Positions 30,289 to 38,975 of a stretch of DNA of 64,000 bases are shown here, piece after piece. Every line of letters starts with the position of its first letter. Position 1 is the stretch's first letter. The stretch is from Lautropia mirabilis. GTDB lineage: Bacteria; Pseudomonadota; Gammaproteobacteria; Burkholderiales; Burkholderiaceae_B. Both the position numbers and the translations under genes were made by a program. The notes under the pieces were generated by a model. It saw only the letters and a list, made by a program, of their open reading frames with translations. It was not told where the DNA came from and ran no database searches. Location: the NCBI GenBank assembly GCA_945876565.1, contig CAMCOS010000002.1, positions 1 to 64,000 of the forward strand, given 5' to 3'.

Positions 30289-31043
30289 TTGGGTGGCATG
30301 CGGATGGCGCCATCCAGACGAATGGTTTCGCCGTTGAGCATCTCGTTGGTGATGATTTGGTGCACGAGCTTGGCATAGTCCTCTGGACGCCCCAAGCGCG
30401 AGGGGAATGGAATGCTGGCAGCTAGCGAGTCCTGAACGATTTGTGGCATCCCAAAAATCATGGGCGTACCAAAAATGCCGGGTGCGATTGTGATGCAGCG
30501 AATCCCAAGTGGCGCTAGGTCACGGGCCACTGGCAAAGTCATGCCGACCACCGCAGCTTTCGAGGCGGCATAAGCGGCTTGCCCGATTTGACCGTCATAG
30601 GCTGCAACCGACGCGGTGTTGATAAGGACTCCACGCTCACCCGTGTCTTCAGGTGTGTTGTTTTGCATGGCCTCGGCTGAGAGACGAATCATATTAAAGC
30701 TGCCCACGGTATTAACCATGAGCGCTTTCTGAAACAGTTCAAGCGTGTGCGCGCCATGTTTGCCAACGGTCTTGGCTGCCGGCGCAATGCCAGCGCAGTT
30801 GATTAAGCCAAACAATGAGCCGAGTTTGACGGCGTGTTCAACGACCAATTTGGCGTCTGCTTCCTGTGTTACGTCGCAGTGCACGTAGACTTGATTGAGC
30901 TCCTTGGCCAGCGCTTGACCAAGCTCATCCTGCACGTCGGCCATCACGACTTTGGCGCCGTTTTCGACGAGCATTCGGACAGTGCCCGCGCCAAGCCCCG
31001 AGGCTGCGCCAGTCACAATAAAGACTTTGTTAGCAATGTTCAT
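30285..31043 (-). CDS. SDR-family 3-hydroxyacyl-CoA dehydrogenase-like oxidoreductase
   Basis: 252 residues with the NAD-binding TGAASGLGAGTVRML (about 11-25), the LINCAGIAPAAK strand, and the catalytic Ser-Tyr-Lys seen as NTASVAAYDGQIGQAAYAAS plus K. The long insert after LINCAGIAPA and the MPPK C-terminus resemble type II 3-hydroxyacyl-CoA dehydrogenases (the HSD17B10 group) of fatty-acid or branched-chain breakdown. It overlaps murJ by four bases, a functionally unrelated pairing, so the operon is probably positional. Confidence 0.85.
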   Translation of the reverse strand: MNIANKVFIVTGAASGLGAGTVRMLVENGAKVVMADVQDELGQALAKELNQVYVHCDVTQEADAKLVVEHAVKLGSLFGLINCAGIAPAAKTVGKHGAHTLELFQKALMVNTVGSFNMIRLSAEAMQNNTPEDTGERGVLINTASVAAYDGQIGQAAYAASKAAVVGMTLPVARDLAPLGIRCITIAPGIFGTPMIFGMPQIVQDSLAASIPFPSRLGRPEDYAKLVHQIITNEMLNGETIRLDGAIRMPPK

Positions 31044-31116
31044 GGTGATTTAATCCTTGTGGTCGAGTGCAGCCCGGCCTGCACCAGCAGGCTCATCGTA
31101 CCGACACGATTTGACA

Positions 31117-31791
<675 letters not shown>

Positions 31792-31861
31792 TTAATTTTT
31801 TGTGGATTCGATTATGCCGCATTGGGTCGTGCCTGAGACAAGCAATCTCTCCGCATTATCC

Positions 31862-32602
31862 CTACATTGTTTGTGCATGCAACTGTCGAACGTTGTCCAG
31901 ATCTTGTGCTGTGTCAACGCCGGCTGCATGAGGGCGTTTGGTCACCAGCACTTGAATTTTGAAGCCATGTTCGAGCGCACGCAACTGTTCCAGAGATTCA
32001 GCTTGTTCTAGTAAGCCCTGTGTCAGTCCCGGGAAAGCATTCAGAAAGCTCACTCGATAAGCGTAGATGCCGATGTGGTGCAGTGCGCTCAGGTCATTGA
32101 CGGTGTTTCGCATGAACGGGATGCCCGCACGCGAAAAATAGAGCGCGCAACCTGTGCAGTCACGCACCACCTTGACAACGTTCGGATTGCTCAGCGCATG
32201 TTGATCACGGATCGGCGAGGCCGCGGTCGCCATGGCAACGTTTGGGTTGTCCTTTAGGCATTGCGCGAGCTCGTTGATGAGCTCAGGGTCGATGAGCGGC
32301 TCGTCACCCTGCACATTGACCACAATCGTCTGCTCATTCCATTGCATCAGCTTGACGGCTTGAGCCAAGCGGTCTGTGCCAGTTGGGTGCTCGGCATCGG
32401 TCATGATCGCGGTCAAACCATGCTCGCGCACGCTTTGAGCGATTGGTTCGTGGTCGGTGGCGATGATGACGTGCTCGGCACGTGATTGGGCGGCGCGCTG
32501 CGCCACACGAACCACCAGCGGTTTGCCGCCAAGATCGGCGAGCATCTTGCCAGGAAGCCGAGTCGATGCCCAGCGCGCTGGAATCACGATCTGAAAACTC
32601 AT
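31862..32602 (-). CDS. kdsB: CMP-KDO synthetase (3-deoxy-manno-octulosonate cytidylyltransferase)
   Basis: 246 residues. It activates KDO with CTP for the lipopolysaccharide inner core. The N-terminal nucleotide-binding signature IPARWASTRLPGKMLADLGG is complete. Family blocks VNVQGDEPLIDPELI, HPTGTDRLAQA and HIGIYAYRVSFL follow. It lies six bases after the small Trm112-like gene and next to lpxK, an envelope-precursor cluster. Confidence 0.97.
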   Translation of the reverse strand: MSFQIVIPARWASTRLPGKMLADLGGKPLVVRVAQRAAQSRAEHVIIATDHEPIAQSVREHGLTAIMTDAEHPTGTDRLAQAVKLMQWNEQTIVVNVQGDEPLIDPELINELAQCLKDNPNVAMATAASPIRDQHALSNPNVVKVVRDCTGCALYFSRAGIPFMRNTVNDLSALHHIGIYAYRVSFLNAFPGLTQGLLEQAESLEQLRALEHGFKIQVLVTKRPHAAGVDTAQDLDNVRQLHAQTM

Positions 32603-32608
32603 GGCCAG

Positions 32609-32797
32609 TCAGCCAGCCGGGGTGGCTGTTTCACTGTCCAGTGGCCTGGCCTGCGACTGCAGCATGATCGGGATGCCTTCATCGATTGGAAATACCAGTT
32701 CGTCGGTGCGGCAAACGAGTCCGGTTTTAGTGGCATTCATTTGCAGTCGTCCTTTGCAGATCGGGCAAACCAGAATATCTAACAGTTTATGGTCCAT
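32609..32797 (-). CDS. Trm112/UPF0434-family small protein
   Basis: 62 residues beginning MDHKLLDILVCPICKGRLQM, with one CPxC pair and a later single Cys, then DELVFPIDEGIPIML, the standard UPF0434 (YcaR-like) sequence. Related Trm112 proteins are zinc-binding activators of methyltransferases, but the role of this bacterial form is unknown. Its start lies inside the end of lpxK (11-base overlap) and it precedes kdsB by six bases, so it is in the lpxK-kdsB operon. Confidence 0.9.
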   Translation of the reverse strand: MDHKLLDILVCPICKGRLQMNATKTGLVCRTDELVFPIDEGIPIMLQSQARPLDSETATPAG

Positions 32798-33845
32798 CTC
32801 TTAACTCCGGATGTTGGATGCCGGCTTGGGCTAGCCTTTGCGCGAAAAACACAGCAATGTCATCTCGCCACCAGTGTACCGAGGTCTGCGCCACCCAGAC
32901 CCGAGGGTCTGCTTCACGGCGCGAAAGTTTGACCGCATCCTTTTGTGTGAGGAGTATAGTCTTGGCGGGCAAGCCTTTAAGCCAAGCTAAATCCATGGCC
33001 TGATGATCGACCAAGGCGTGGGTGGCTGACAAATGGAGGCCTAAGTCATTCAGGTTGTTAAAAAAGCGTTCGGGCACGCCGATGGCCGCGACCGCCACGA
33101 TTGACGAATGCGGCTGACACCGGCTCAGAAAATCTTCGACCGAGCACACCTCACCGGTAGCCAGATGACAAAAGCCATCGATCTCGACACCGAACCCCGG
33201 TTGCGTGCTCGCCAACGGCAGCTGCCCTCGAGTCAGCACCAGATTTACTTCTTCACGCCTAGATACTGGCTCACGCAAAGGACCTGCCGGCAATAACAAA
33301 CCATTGCCAACACCGCGCTCGTCTTGCACCAAAATCTCAAAATCCCTCGCAAGCCGATAATGCTGCAATCCGTCGTCGCTGATGATGATGTCGGTGTCGG
33401 GGTATTGCGCTAAAAGCGCTTGGGCCGCAATGGCACGGTCGCGATGAACCGCCACTGCCATGCCTGTTTCACGGGCGATTAACGTGGGCTCGTCACCAAA
33501 CGCTTGCCAGTCAAGGCTCGCGCCACGGCCCACGGCGCTCACTTCGGTATGCAGACGACCAAAGCCACGGCTAACGAGTCCAGGGCGCCAGCCTTGGCTT
33601 TGCAGCAATTTGGCCACGGCAATCGTCAAAGGTGTTTTGCCGGTGCCGCCAACGTAGATGTTGCCGATGACCAACACAGGCACTTGGGCTCTAAACGTCG
33701 GTCGAGGTCCGCAAAGATAGGCCTGTCTGCGATGGTTGGCGACCAGTCCATAGGCGCAAGCCAATGGCCGCATCAATGTTGACCAAAGGCCGCGCCTTTG
33801 CCACTGCGTGGCGATCCAGGCGTGGAGTTTCGCGTTAATCGACAT
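32787..33845 (-). CDS. lpxK: tetraacyldisaccharide 4'-kinase
   Basis: 352 residues. It phosphorylates the lipid A precursor at the 4' position on the inner membrane face. The N-terminal region (LWSTLMRPLACAYGLVANHR) is amphipathic, and the Walker A-like VGGTGKTPLTIAVAKLLQ lies at about 67-84. The conserved DDGLQHYRLARDFEI and the late block LTQKDAVKLS complete the family profile. It sits seven bases after exbD, which is common in Burkholderiales, and before the Trm112-like gene and kdsB. Confidence 0.96.
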   Translation of the reverse strand: MSINAKLHAWIATQWQRRGLWSTLMRPLACAYGLVANHRRQAYLCGPRPTFRAQVPVLVIGNIYVGGTGKTPLTIAVAKLLQSQGWRPGLVSRGFGRLHTEVSAVGRGASLDWQAFGDEPTLIARETGMAVAVHRDRAIAAQALLAQYPDTDIIISDDGLQHYRLARDFEILVQDERGVGNGLLLPAGPLREPVSRREEVNLVLTRGQLPLASTQPGFGVEIDGFCHLATGEVCSVEDFLSRCQPHSSIVAVAAIGVPERFFNNLNDLGLHLSATHALVDHQAMDLAWLKGLPAKTILLTQKDAVKLSRREADPRVWVAQTSVHWWRDDIAVFFAQRLAQAGIQHPELRDGP

Positions 33846-33851
33846 CGACGC

Positions 33852-34259
33852 TTAGTCGGCCACCTGGGCGGCGAAGCTTAACTTCTGAATGCCAGCGCGG
33901 CTTGCGGCTTGCATGGCAGTTACCACAGCCTGATGGGTGGCATTGGCGTCAGCCCGTATCACCAAAGCCACATCGTCACCAGACGCCAGGCCGGATAACG
34001 CCGCAGCGATGGCTTGCACGGTGACCTCTGGCAATACCCGATCATTAATCGCCATCTGGCCATCAGCACCCACGGTTAGCGTGATGGCTGTGGGCATTTG
34101 AGCTTGAGATTGCGCCTTCGGTAGCAACACCTCCATGACACGCTCTTGCGCAAACGTGGTTGAAACCGCCAAGAAAATCACGATGACCAAGAGCACATCA
34201 ATGAGCGGGATGAAGTTAATGTCAGGACTGTCGGAAGAGGATCGCCTGCGGATTTGCAT
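33852..34259 (-). CDS. exbD: ExbD/TolR-family biopolymer transport protein
   Basis: 135 residues with one N-terminal transmembrane span. MQIRRRSSSDSPDINFIPLI, then DVLLVIVIFLAVSTTF, contains the conserved membrane Asp (DVLLV) used in proton coupling. The periplasmic domain follows (VQAIAAALSGLASGDDVALV, then IRADANATHQAVVTAM). With the preceding exbB it should form the proton-driven motor energising TonB-dependent uptake, though Tol- or LPS-related use cannot be excluded. It is 14 bases from exbB and seven from lpxK. Confidence 0.93.
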   Translation of the reverse strand: MQIRRRSSSDSPDINFIPLIDVLLVIVIFLAVSTTFAQERVMEVLLPKAQSQAQMPTAITLTVGADGQMAINDRVLPEVTVQAIAAALSGLASGDDVALVIRADANATHQAVVTAMQAASRAGIQKLSFAAQVAD

Positions 34260-34273
34260 GATTGGCTCACCCG

Positions 34274-34870
34274 TCAGGACTTGATTTGTTCGAGCAATAA
34301 GCGGCTTTCTTGCTCAATACGAAATAAGAGATTCTCAACATGCACCCGCAATAAGCGATGGGCAATGGCGGCAGGCACGGCAATGAGGATGCCAAACCCG
34401 GTGTTGTAGAGCGCAATGGATATGCCGCGAGCCAACTGGCCAGGATCGGTGCCGCCAGGCTTGTAGGCGGCAAATATTTCGATCATGCCAATGACGGTGC
34501 CAAATAGGCCCATCAAAGGCGCAATGGTGGCAATCATCGACAGGGCGGGTAGAAATCGTTGCATCGCATGGTTGACATCAGCACCCGAAAGCTCAGCCTG
34601 GTAACGAACTTCATCAATGGGCTGCTTTCGGTGGGTCAAAATGGTCGATAGCACCTGCCCGCAAAGGCTTGAGTTCGCGAGCTTGGTCAGGGAGTCTGGG
34701 TCTAGGCTGTTGCTGCGAAACAGCCTAACCGCCTCGTTGGCGATTCCCCGGGGGCAGACACGCCCTTGGCGCAGACTTAACAAACGCTCGAAAATGATGG
34801 CCAAACCGATCACGGAGATCAGCAACAGGGGCCAAATTGGCCAGCCGGCCTCGGCAATGATTGACTGCAA
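34274..34870 (-). CDS. exbB: ExbB/TolQ/MotA-family proton channel protein
   Basis: 198 residues if started at TTG 34868-34870 (reading MQSIIAEAGWPIWPLLLISV) with GAGGCGG upstream; an open extension of 30 codons before it looks noncoding. Three membrane segments: about 10-28, and the paired spans around FLPALSMIATIAPLMGLFGT and GISIALYNTGFGILIAVPAA, with the conserved TxGL/GxxxG motifs of the ExbB pore. It forms the stator with the downstream exbD. The start is divergent from xseA, across a 364-base AT-rich gap. Confidence 0.92.
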   Translation of the reverse strand: MQSIIAEAGWPIWPLLLISVIGLAIIFERLLSLRQGRVCPRGIANEAVRLFRSNSLDPDSLTKLANSSLCGQVLSTILTHRKQPIDEVRYQAELSGADVNHAMQRFLPALSMIATIAPLMGLFGTVIGMIEIFAAYKPGGTDPGQLARGISIALYNTGFGILIAVPAAIAHRLLRVHVENLLFRIEQESRLLLEQIKS

Positions 34871-35234
34871 GTTAGAACCGCCTCGACAATAGGGTGTCGG
34901 TCCAAAACGCCGACAAACGCTATGGTACGGTTCGAGGGGCGACTGTGGCAAGTCGAGCAAGGTGGCGGGTGTGGAAAAAGCTATCCACAGTTTCTGTGGA
35001 TAACTCCGGGAAAACCCACTCGGTTTACCGAAATAGGGCTTTCCGAGGTACTTTGCTTAAAAAGTAAGCAATCGGACTGAAGATTTTCATAATCATATAT
35101 TTTTCAGATAGTTAAACAATTTTTTTAATAAAAAACATGCACAAAATCGCGGAAGCTCCCGACAGTAATTTGTGGTGTTTTTGTCACAACACGCAATTTC
35201 GCGACCTGTGGACAGTTTTCCGTCGGAAAGCCTT
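34871..35234. promoter_or_regulatory. AT-rich exbB-xseA gap with DnaA-box cluster
   Basis: Three matches to the DnaA box TTWTNCACA lie within 34 bases: TTTTCCACA (minus, 34970-34978), CTATCCACA (plus, 34981-34989, first base off) and a perfect TTATCCACA (minus, 34995-35003). The last two form a perfect inverted repeat, TATCCACAG/CTGTGGATA (34982-34990 and 34994-35002, 3-base loop). From about 35075 to 35140 the DNA is very AT-rich (CATAATCATATATTTTTC, AATTTTTTTAATAAAAAAC). The gap also must hold both divergent promoters. It could be a DnaA-responsive control region or, less likely, an origin-like site. Confidence 0.6.
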
Positions 35235-36551
35235 ATGACAGTTACAAGTACATTAAACGATGCCGCTCCTGAGCCGCCAATCTATACGGTAAGCGAACTG
35301 AATCAAGCCGTGTCTGATCTGCTTGGTTTGGAGTTCGGCCTGGTTTGGCTGCGTGGCGAAGTCTCAAGTCTTACCCGTGCTTCCTCAGGACACCTTTATT
35401 TATCCCTGAAAGACAATCAGGCCGTGGTCCGGGCTGTGATGTTTCGGGGACGCCTGGCCCATTGCGCATTTACACCGGTCGTTGGTGACCAGGTTGAGGT
35501 CCAAGCGCGTGTGGGACTGTATGAACCGCGCGGTGACTTTCAGTTGACCATTCAGGCGCTCAGGCGTGCTGGTCGAGGATCATTGAATGAGCAGTTCGAG
35601 CTGTTAAAGACAAAGCTGCAGTCCGAAGGGCTGTTTGACTTGACCAGTAAGCGCTCGATTGCACGCATGCCCAAGGCAATCGGTGTCATCACCTCATTGG
35701 GCGCGGCCGCTTTGCACGATGTACTCACCACCTTGGCACGCCGAGCGCCACATGTGCCGGTGATTGTCTACCCTTGTCTGGTGCAAGGGCAGGCTGCACC
35801 GCTGGCGCTGCGTCAGGCATTGGCCCAGGCCAATGCGCGGCTTGAAGTTGATACGCTTTTGTTGGTTCGCGGCGGTGGCAGCATGGAGGACTTGTGGGCG
35901 TTTAACGACGAGTCTCTGGCCCGCGATATCGCTGCAAGCCTGATACCCGTGGTGGCGGGCGTGGGGCATGAGTCCGACACCACCATTGCCGACTTTGTGG
36001 CCGACTTGCGGGCGCCTACGCCGACCGCGGCTGCTGAGCTTTGCTGTGTGGCCAGGGTTGAGCTGGCCGACAGAGTAGCTGCGTGTGCTGAGAGTTTGAA
36101 CAATCGAATGGCACGCAAGCTCGATCGCTTGTCTCAGCGTGTTGACTGGCTCTCACTCAAACTGGTCTCGCCATCACAGCGCATTGCGGCGCGTCAGCAC
36201 CAGTTGGCGCTATTAATACAACGCGTGCTGCACGCCGCCCCCGATGTGGCGCGCGCTAGACAAATAGCCACACAGGCGAGTTCGGCTTTGAGCATCGCTT
36301 GGCGCCAACGTGAGGTGAGTTGGGCAAGAACGCTCGAGAGACTAGAGGCCAAATTGGCGTTGCTTTCGCCTGCAGCGCCTCTGGCGCGGGGTTTTGCGAT
36401 TGTTCGTGGCCCTGACGGTCGTATTGTGTCTGATGCGCAGACGCTGACAGTACAAGACCGATTATCGATTGATTTCGCGCGCGGCAGGGCGCATGCCACG
36501 GTTAACCAAGTACTGCCGATCACGGAAATCCCCACATCCAAACAGGATTGA
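35235..36551 (+). CDS. xseA: exodeoxyribonuclease VII large subunit
   Basis: 438 residues from ATG 35235, with GGAAAG just upstream; the longer open frame from 35172 is not conserved in character. An N-terminal OB-fold (YTVSELNQAVSDLLGLEFGL, then LVWLRGEVSSLTRASSGHLY) binds single-stranded DNA. The catalytic region is marked by RGGGSMEDLWAFNDESLARD and the closing GVGHESDTTIADFVADLRAP, TPTAAAE. A long helical C-terminus follows, to which XseB subunits bind; xseB is not in the window. It degrades single-stranded DNA to acid-soluble fragments. Confidence 0.95.
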   Translation: MTVTSTLNDAAPEPPIYTVSELNQAVSDLLGLEFGLVWLRGEVSSLTRASSGHLYLSLKDNQAVVRAVMFRGRLAHCAFTPVVGDQVEVQARVGLYEPRGDFQLTIQALRRAGRGSLNEQFELLKTKLQSEGLFDLTSKRSIARMPKAIGVITSLGAAALHDVLTTLARRAPHVPVIVYPCLVQGQAAPLALRQALAQANARLEVDTLLLVRGGGSMEDLWAFNDESLARDIAASLIPVVAGVGHESDTTIADFVADLRAPTPTAAAELCCVARVELADRVAACAESLNNRMARKLDRLSQRVDWLSLKLVSPSQRIAARQHQLALLIQRVLHAAPDVARARQIATQASSALSIAWRQREVSWARTLERLEAKLALLSPAAPLARGFAIVRGPDGRIVSDAQTLTVQDRLSIDFARGRAHATVNQVLPITEIPTSKQD

Positions 36552-36652
36552 CGCTCGGGCTCTGTTCGGCTTGGATACAATCGAGTTGATGCGGTATTTG
36601 GCCGCACGGGGTACGCAAAGATTTTTGAAACCACAAAAAGGAAACCATTTCC

Positions 36653-37231
36653 ATGACTCACACACTTGCGCCGTTGCCTTACGAGATGGATGCGCTGGCA
36701 CCCCATATCTCTAAGGAGACGCTGGAATTCCACTATGGCAAGCACCATCAGACCTACGTGACCAACCTGAACAACCTGATTCCTGGCACCGAATTTGAGA
36801 CTGCAACGCTGGAAGAGATTGTCAAGAAGTCCTCGGGCGGTGTTTTTAACAATGCAGCTCAAGTCTGGAATCACACCTTTTACTGGAACAGCCTGTCGCC
36901 AAATGGTGGCGGTGCGCCGACTGGCGCGCTCGCCGATGCCATTACGGCAAAGTGGGGCAGCTTTGACGCTTTTAAGGAAGCGTTTAACAAGTCGGCAGCG
37001 GGCAATTTCGGTTCAGGTTGGACTTGGCTGGTAAAAAAAGCGGACGGCACAGTTGATATCGTCAACACCAGCAATGCTGGTACGCCGCTGACCACCGATG
37101 ACAAGCCATTGCTGACCTGTGATGTGTGGGAGCACGCGTACTACATCGACTATCGCAATGCTCGCCCCAAGTACCTTGAAACGTTCTGGAACTTGGCGAA
37201 CTGGTCATTTGCTCAGCAGAACTTCGTTTAA
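36653..37231 (+). CDS. sodB: superoxide dismutase, iron type
   Basis: 192 residues. Metal ligands fall at the expected positions: His27 ([12 protein letters not shown]), His74 ([14 protein letters not shown]), Asp157 and His161 ([18 protein letters not shown]). The [11 protein letters not shown] block and the overall length favour the Fe-type enzyme over Mn-type. No signal peptide, so it is cytoplasmic. AAAAGGAAA lies upstream of the ATG, and a TACAAT -10-like element occurs at about 36576. A strong terminator follows. Confidence 0.96.
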   Translation: MTHTLAPLPYEMDALAPHISKETLEFHYGKHHQTYVTNLNNLIPGTEFETATLEEIVKKSSGGVFNNAAQVWNHTFYWNSLSPNGGGAPTGALADAITAKWGSFDAFKEAFNKSAAGNFGSGWTWLVKKADGTVDIVNTSNAGTPLTTDDKPLLTCDVWEHAYYIDYRNARPKYLETFWNLANWSFAQQNFV

Positions 37232-37241
37232 TTGCCCATCA

Positions 37242-37288
37242 CACAAAGCGCCAGCATGCAGCGCATGAACTGGCGTTTTGTGTTTTTT
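37242..37288 (+). terminator. intrinsic terminator of sodB
   Basis: CACAAAGCGCCAG (37242-37254) pairs, with one internal mismatch, with CTGGCGTTTTGTG (37270-37282), followed by TTTTTT (37283-37288). It begins ten bases after the sodB stop. Confidence 0.9.
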
Positions 37289-37355
37289 GATCTCCAAGCA
37301 TCAATTAGAACCATGTTCTTGAACCGTGTTCTGTTGATTTAAACCGCGGGAGATC

Positions 37356-37478
37356 ATGCGAACCATCCAAGATTTCATTTGCAATTCGACACGCACGCCC
37401 ATTGATCGCTATGACAGCGCTTTGTCTGGTATTTGGACAGACGATCTGGGTATTACCGCGGTGACTCAGCGGACGTAA
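37356..37478 (+). pseudogene. acetyl-CoA acetyltransferase (thiolase) N-terminal fragment
   Basis: An ATG with CGGGAG upstream opens 40 codons: MRTIQDFICNSTRTPIDRYD then SALSGIWTDDLGITAV, ending QRT-stop. This parallels the start of thiolases of the PcaF/acetyl-CoA acetyltransferase group (AFICDAIRTPIGRYGGALSS then VRTDDLGA), including the RTPxGRY loop. The rest of the roughly 390-residue enzyme, with the active-site Cys, is missing. It lies between the sodB terminator and a DUF192 gene and is a deletion relic of a catabolic gene. Confidence 0.7.
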
Positions 37479-37480
37479 GA

Positions 37481-37496
37481 GCGTTAGGGCGTTAGG
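37481..37496. repeat. 8-bp tandem duplication (GCGTTAGG) at a stop codon
   Basis: Two exact copies of GCGTTAGG (37481-37488, 37489-37496). The second contains the stop codon of the minus-strand DUF192 gene (TTA at 37492-37494). The unit resembles the GCTTAGG array at 5230. Confidence 0.7.
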
Positions 37497-37971
37497 GCTC
37501 AGTGGGCAGGCCTCGTACCTTCGTCGTTGGAGCCACATTGCGTTTTTTAAACCAGCCCTGATTCACCTCGAGCGCATAACGCACGGGCTCTGCGGGGCAA
37601 TGACTGGTTTCTTCTTGAGGCTGCATGTCCTCAATGTTCACGATCGAGCCGTCATCCCGCAAGAACGCAATTGATAAAGGGATGAACGTGTTTCGCATCC
37701 AGAAACAGTGCAGTGCATGGTTCTCAAAGATGAACAGCATGCCTTGGTTCTCGGGCATTGATTGGCGCCACATCAGGCCAGTGGCGCGATCTTGCGGGCT
37801 GATCGCGACCTCGGTTTTTAGGCGATGCATGCCGATATAAAGGTCAGTGGTGGGCAGGCTCGTTGGGTTTTGCGCAAAGGCAGGCAGGCCAGGTGCGACA
37901 AGTAGAGTTGCGACAAGTAGAGTTGCGACAAGTAGCAGCAGTGGTTTGGTGAGTGTGATAACAAAGCGCAT
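37492..37971 (-). CDS. DUF192 family exported protein
   Basis: 159 residues from ATG 37969-37971; a longer open frame upstream is not convincing. A signal peptide (MRFVITLTKPLLLLVATLLV, then ATLLVAPGLPAFA) is expected to be cut before QNPTS. The mature part has DUF192 hallmarks: TDLYIGMHRLKTEVAISPQD, RATGLMWRQSMPENQGMLFI, HCFWMRNTFIPLSIAFL and the closing ALEVNQGW. Function unknown. Three 15-bp direct repeats encode the LLVAT steps of the signal peptide, so its hydrophobic core can change length by five residues. Confidence 0.85.
   Translation of the reverse strand: MRFVITLTKPLLLLVATLLVATLLVAPGLPAFAQNPTSLPTTDLYIGMHRLKTEVAISPQDRATGLMWRQSMPENQGMLFIFENHALHCFWMRNTFIPLSIAFLRDDGSIVNIEDMQPQEETSHCPAEPVRYALEVNQGWFKKRNVAPTTKVRGLPTEP
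37894..37938 (-). repeat. 15-bp coding tandem repeat in a signal peptide
   Basis: TGCGACAAGTAGAGT at 37894-37908 and 37909-37923, then a third copy with a changed end (37924-37938). On the minus strand it encodes repeated LLVAT within the DUF192 signal peptide. Confidence 0.85.
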
Positions 37972-38061
37972 GGCGGCCCATTGATTGTTCGGCGTCACGC
38001 AATTCGTGGCGCAAGAGAACCCTCCGTTCACAAGCAATCCTGCCCTTGAACGGGTGGTATT

Positions 38062-38099
38062 AAAACAAGCAACGCTCGGGGGGTTATTCCCGCGCGTTG
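38062..38099 (-). terminator. intrinsic terminator of the cold-shock gene
   Basis: Read on the minus strand, CAACGC-G-CGGG pairs with CCCG-A-GCGTTG (38070-38099), then CTTGTTTTAA. It starts immediately after the csp stop codon at 38101. Confidence 0.75.
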
Positions 38100-38100
38100 T

Positions 38101-38346
38101 TCAAGCGGCCGTTATATTGACGGCTTGTTTGCCCTTGGGGCCTTGAGTGATTTCAAAATTGACCTTCTGGCCTTCTTTCAATGTTTTGAAACCATTCATC
38201 TGGATGGCCGAAAAATGAGCGAACAAATCTTCGCTACCGTCATCCGGGGTGATAAAGCCAAAGCCCTTGGCATCGTTAAACCACTTGACCGTGCCGGTCG
38301 AGGTTTGGTTGCCTTGAGCGTTTGGGGCGTTGGTCGAATCAGACAT
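38101..38346 (-). CDS. cold-shock domain protein
   Basis: 81 residues. A polar 16-residue N-terminal extension ([16 protein letters not shown]) precedes a canonical cold-shock domain: [20 protein letters not shown] with RNP1 KGFGFI at 27-32 and RNP2 DLFAHF at 40-45, ending VNITAA. Such proteins bind single-stranded RNA or DNA and act as RNA chaperones. It is divergent from clpS and followed by its own terminator. The extension is longer than in E. coli CspA (70 residues). Confidence 0.95.
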   Translation of the reverse strand: MSDSTNAPNAQGNQTSTGTVKWFNDAKGFGFITPDDGSEDLFAHFSAIQMNGFKTLKEGQKVNFEITQGPKGKQAVNITAA

Positions 38347-38553
38347 CGCGACTGCCTCTTATTGCCTAATAGTAATGACAGGGCGAGATGCCGCCAGTCG
38401 CCCCACGGTTGCCGCTACCGAACAAATCAGTTGCCGCACGAGCGAAATATGCGTCAAATTTGTGTTTGTCGTCAAGACATTAGTGGGTTTTTTCTTAGTG
38501 CTGGCTGCAATAAACTTGGTGGCAACCCTTCAATTTCCGTATCAATAATAACC

Positions 38554-38874
38554 ATGGCTTCCCAAGGCGACTCGTCAGGCACTGTCTTGCTAGAAAAACA
38601 ATCGGAACGGTTAAAGCCGCCGCCGATGTACCAGGTAATTCTCTTGAATGACGACTACACACCGATGGAATTTGTGGTGTATGTGCTACAGAAAATCTTT
38701 GGCAAGAGCCAAGAACAGGCCATGCAGATCATGTTAACGGTGCACCACGAAGGCAAGGGTATTTGCGGGGTTTATCCACACGATGTTGCAGCCACGCGAA
38801 TTCACCAAGTCCTACAGTTTGCCAGAAGTCGACAACATCCACTGCAATGTGTGATGGAGCCAGTAGGGGAATAG
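38554..38874 (+). CDS. clpS: ATP-dependent Clp protease adaptor ClpS
   Basis: 106 residues from ATG 38554; the open frame upstream is antisense to csp. The core [20 protein letters not shown], then VYVLQKIF and the helix [18 protein letters not shown], contains the NDD and H residues that read N-degron side chains. ClpS delivers N-end-rule substrates to ClpA. It is placed before clpA, 101 bases apart, the conserved pairing. Confidence 0.96.
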   Translation: MASQGDSSGTVLLEKQSERLKPPPMYQVILLNDDYTPMEFVVYVLQKIFGKSQEQAMQIMLTVHHEGKGICGVYPHDVAATRIHQVLQFARSRQHPLQCVMEPVGE

Positions 38875-38975
38875 GTGATTTTTTTTTCGGGTGCGTAGAA
38901 TGGTTACAACTAATTTCATTTATTGAGTAAGCTGTGGTCAGTATTGAGCTGGCCTAGGCAGCAAGGGGAGGAAAC

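Noticed and set aside
36194-36874. 226-codon minus-strand frame over xseA and sodB
   Set aside because: Shadow frame; both sense genes are unambiguous.
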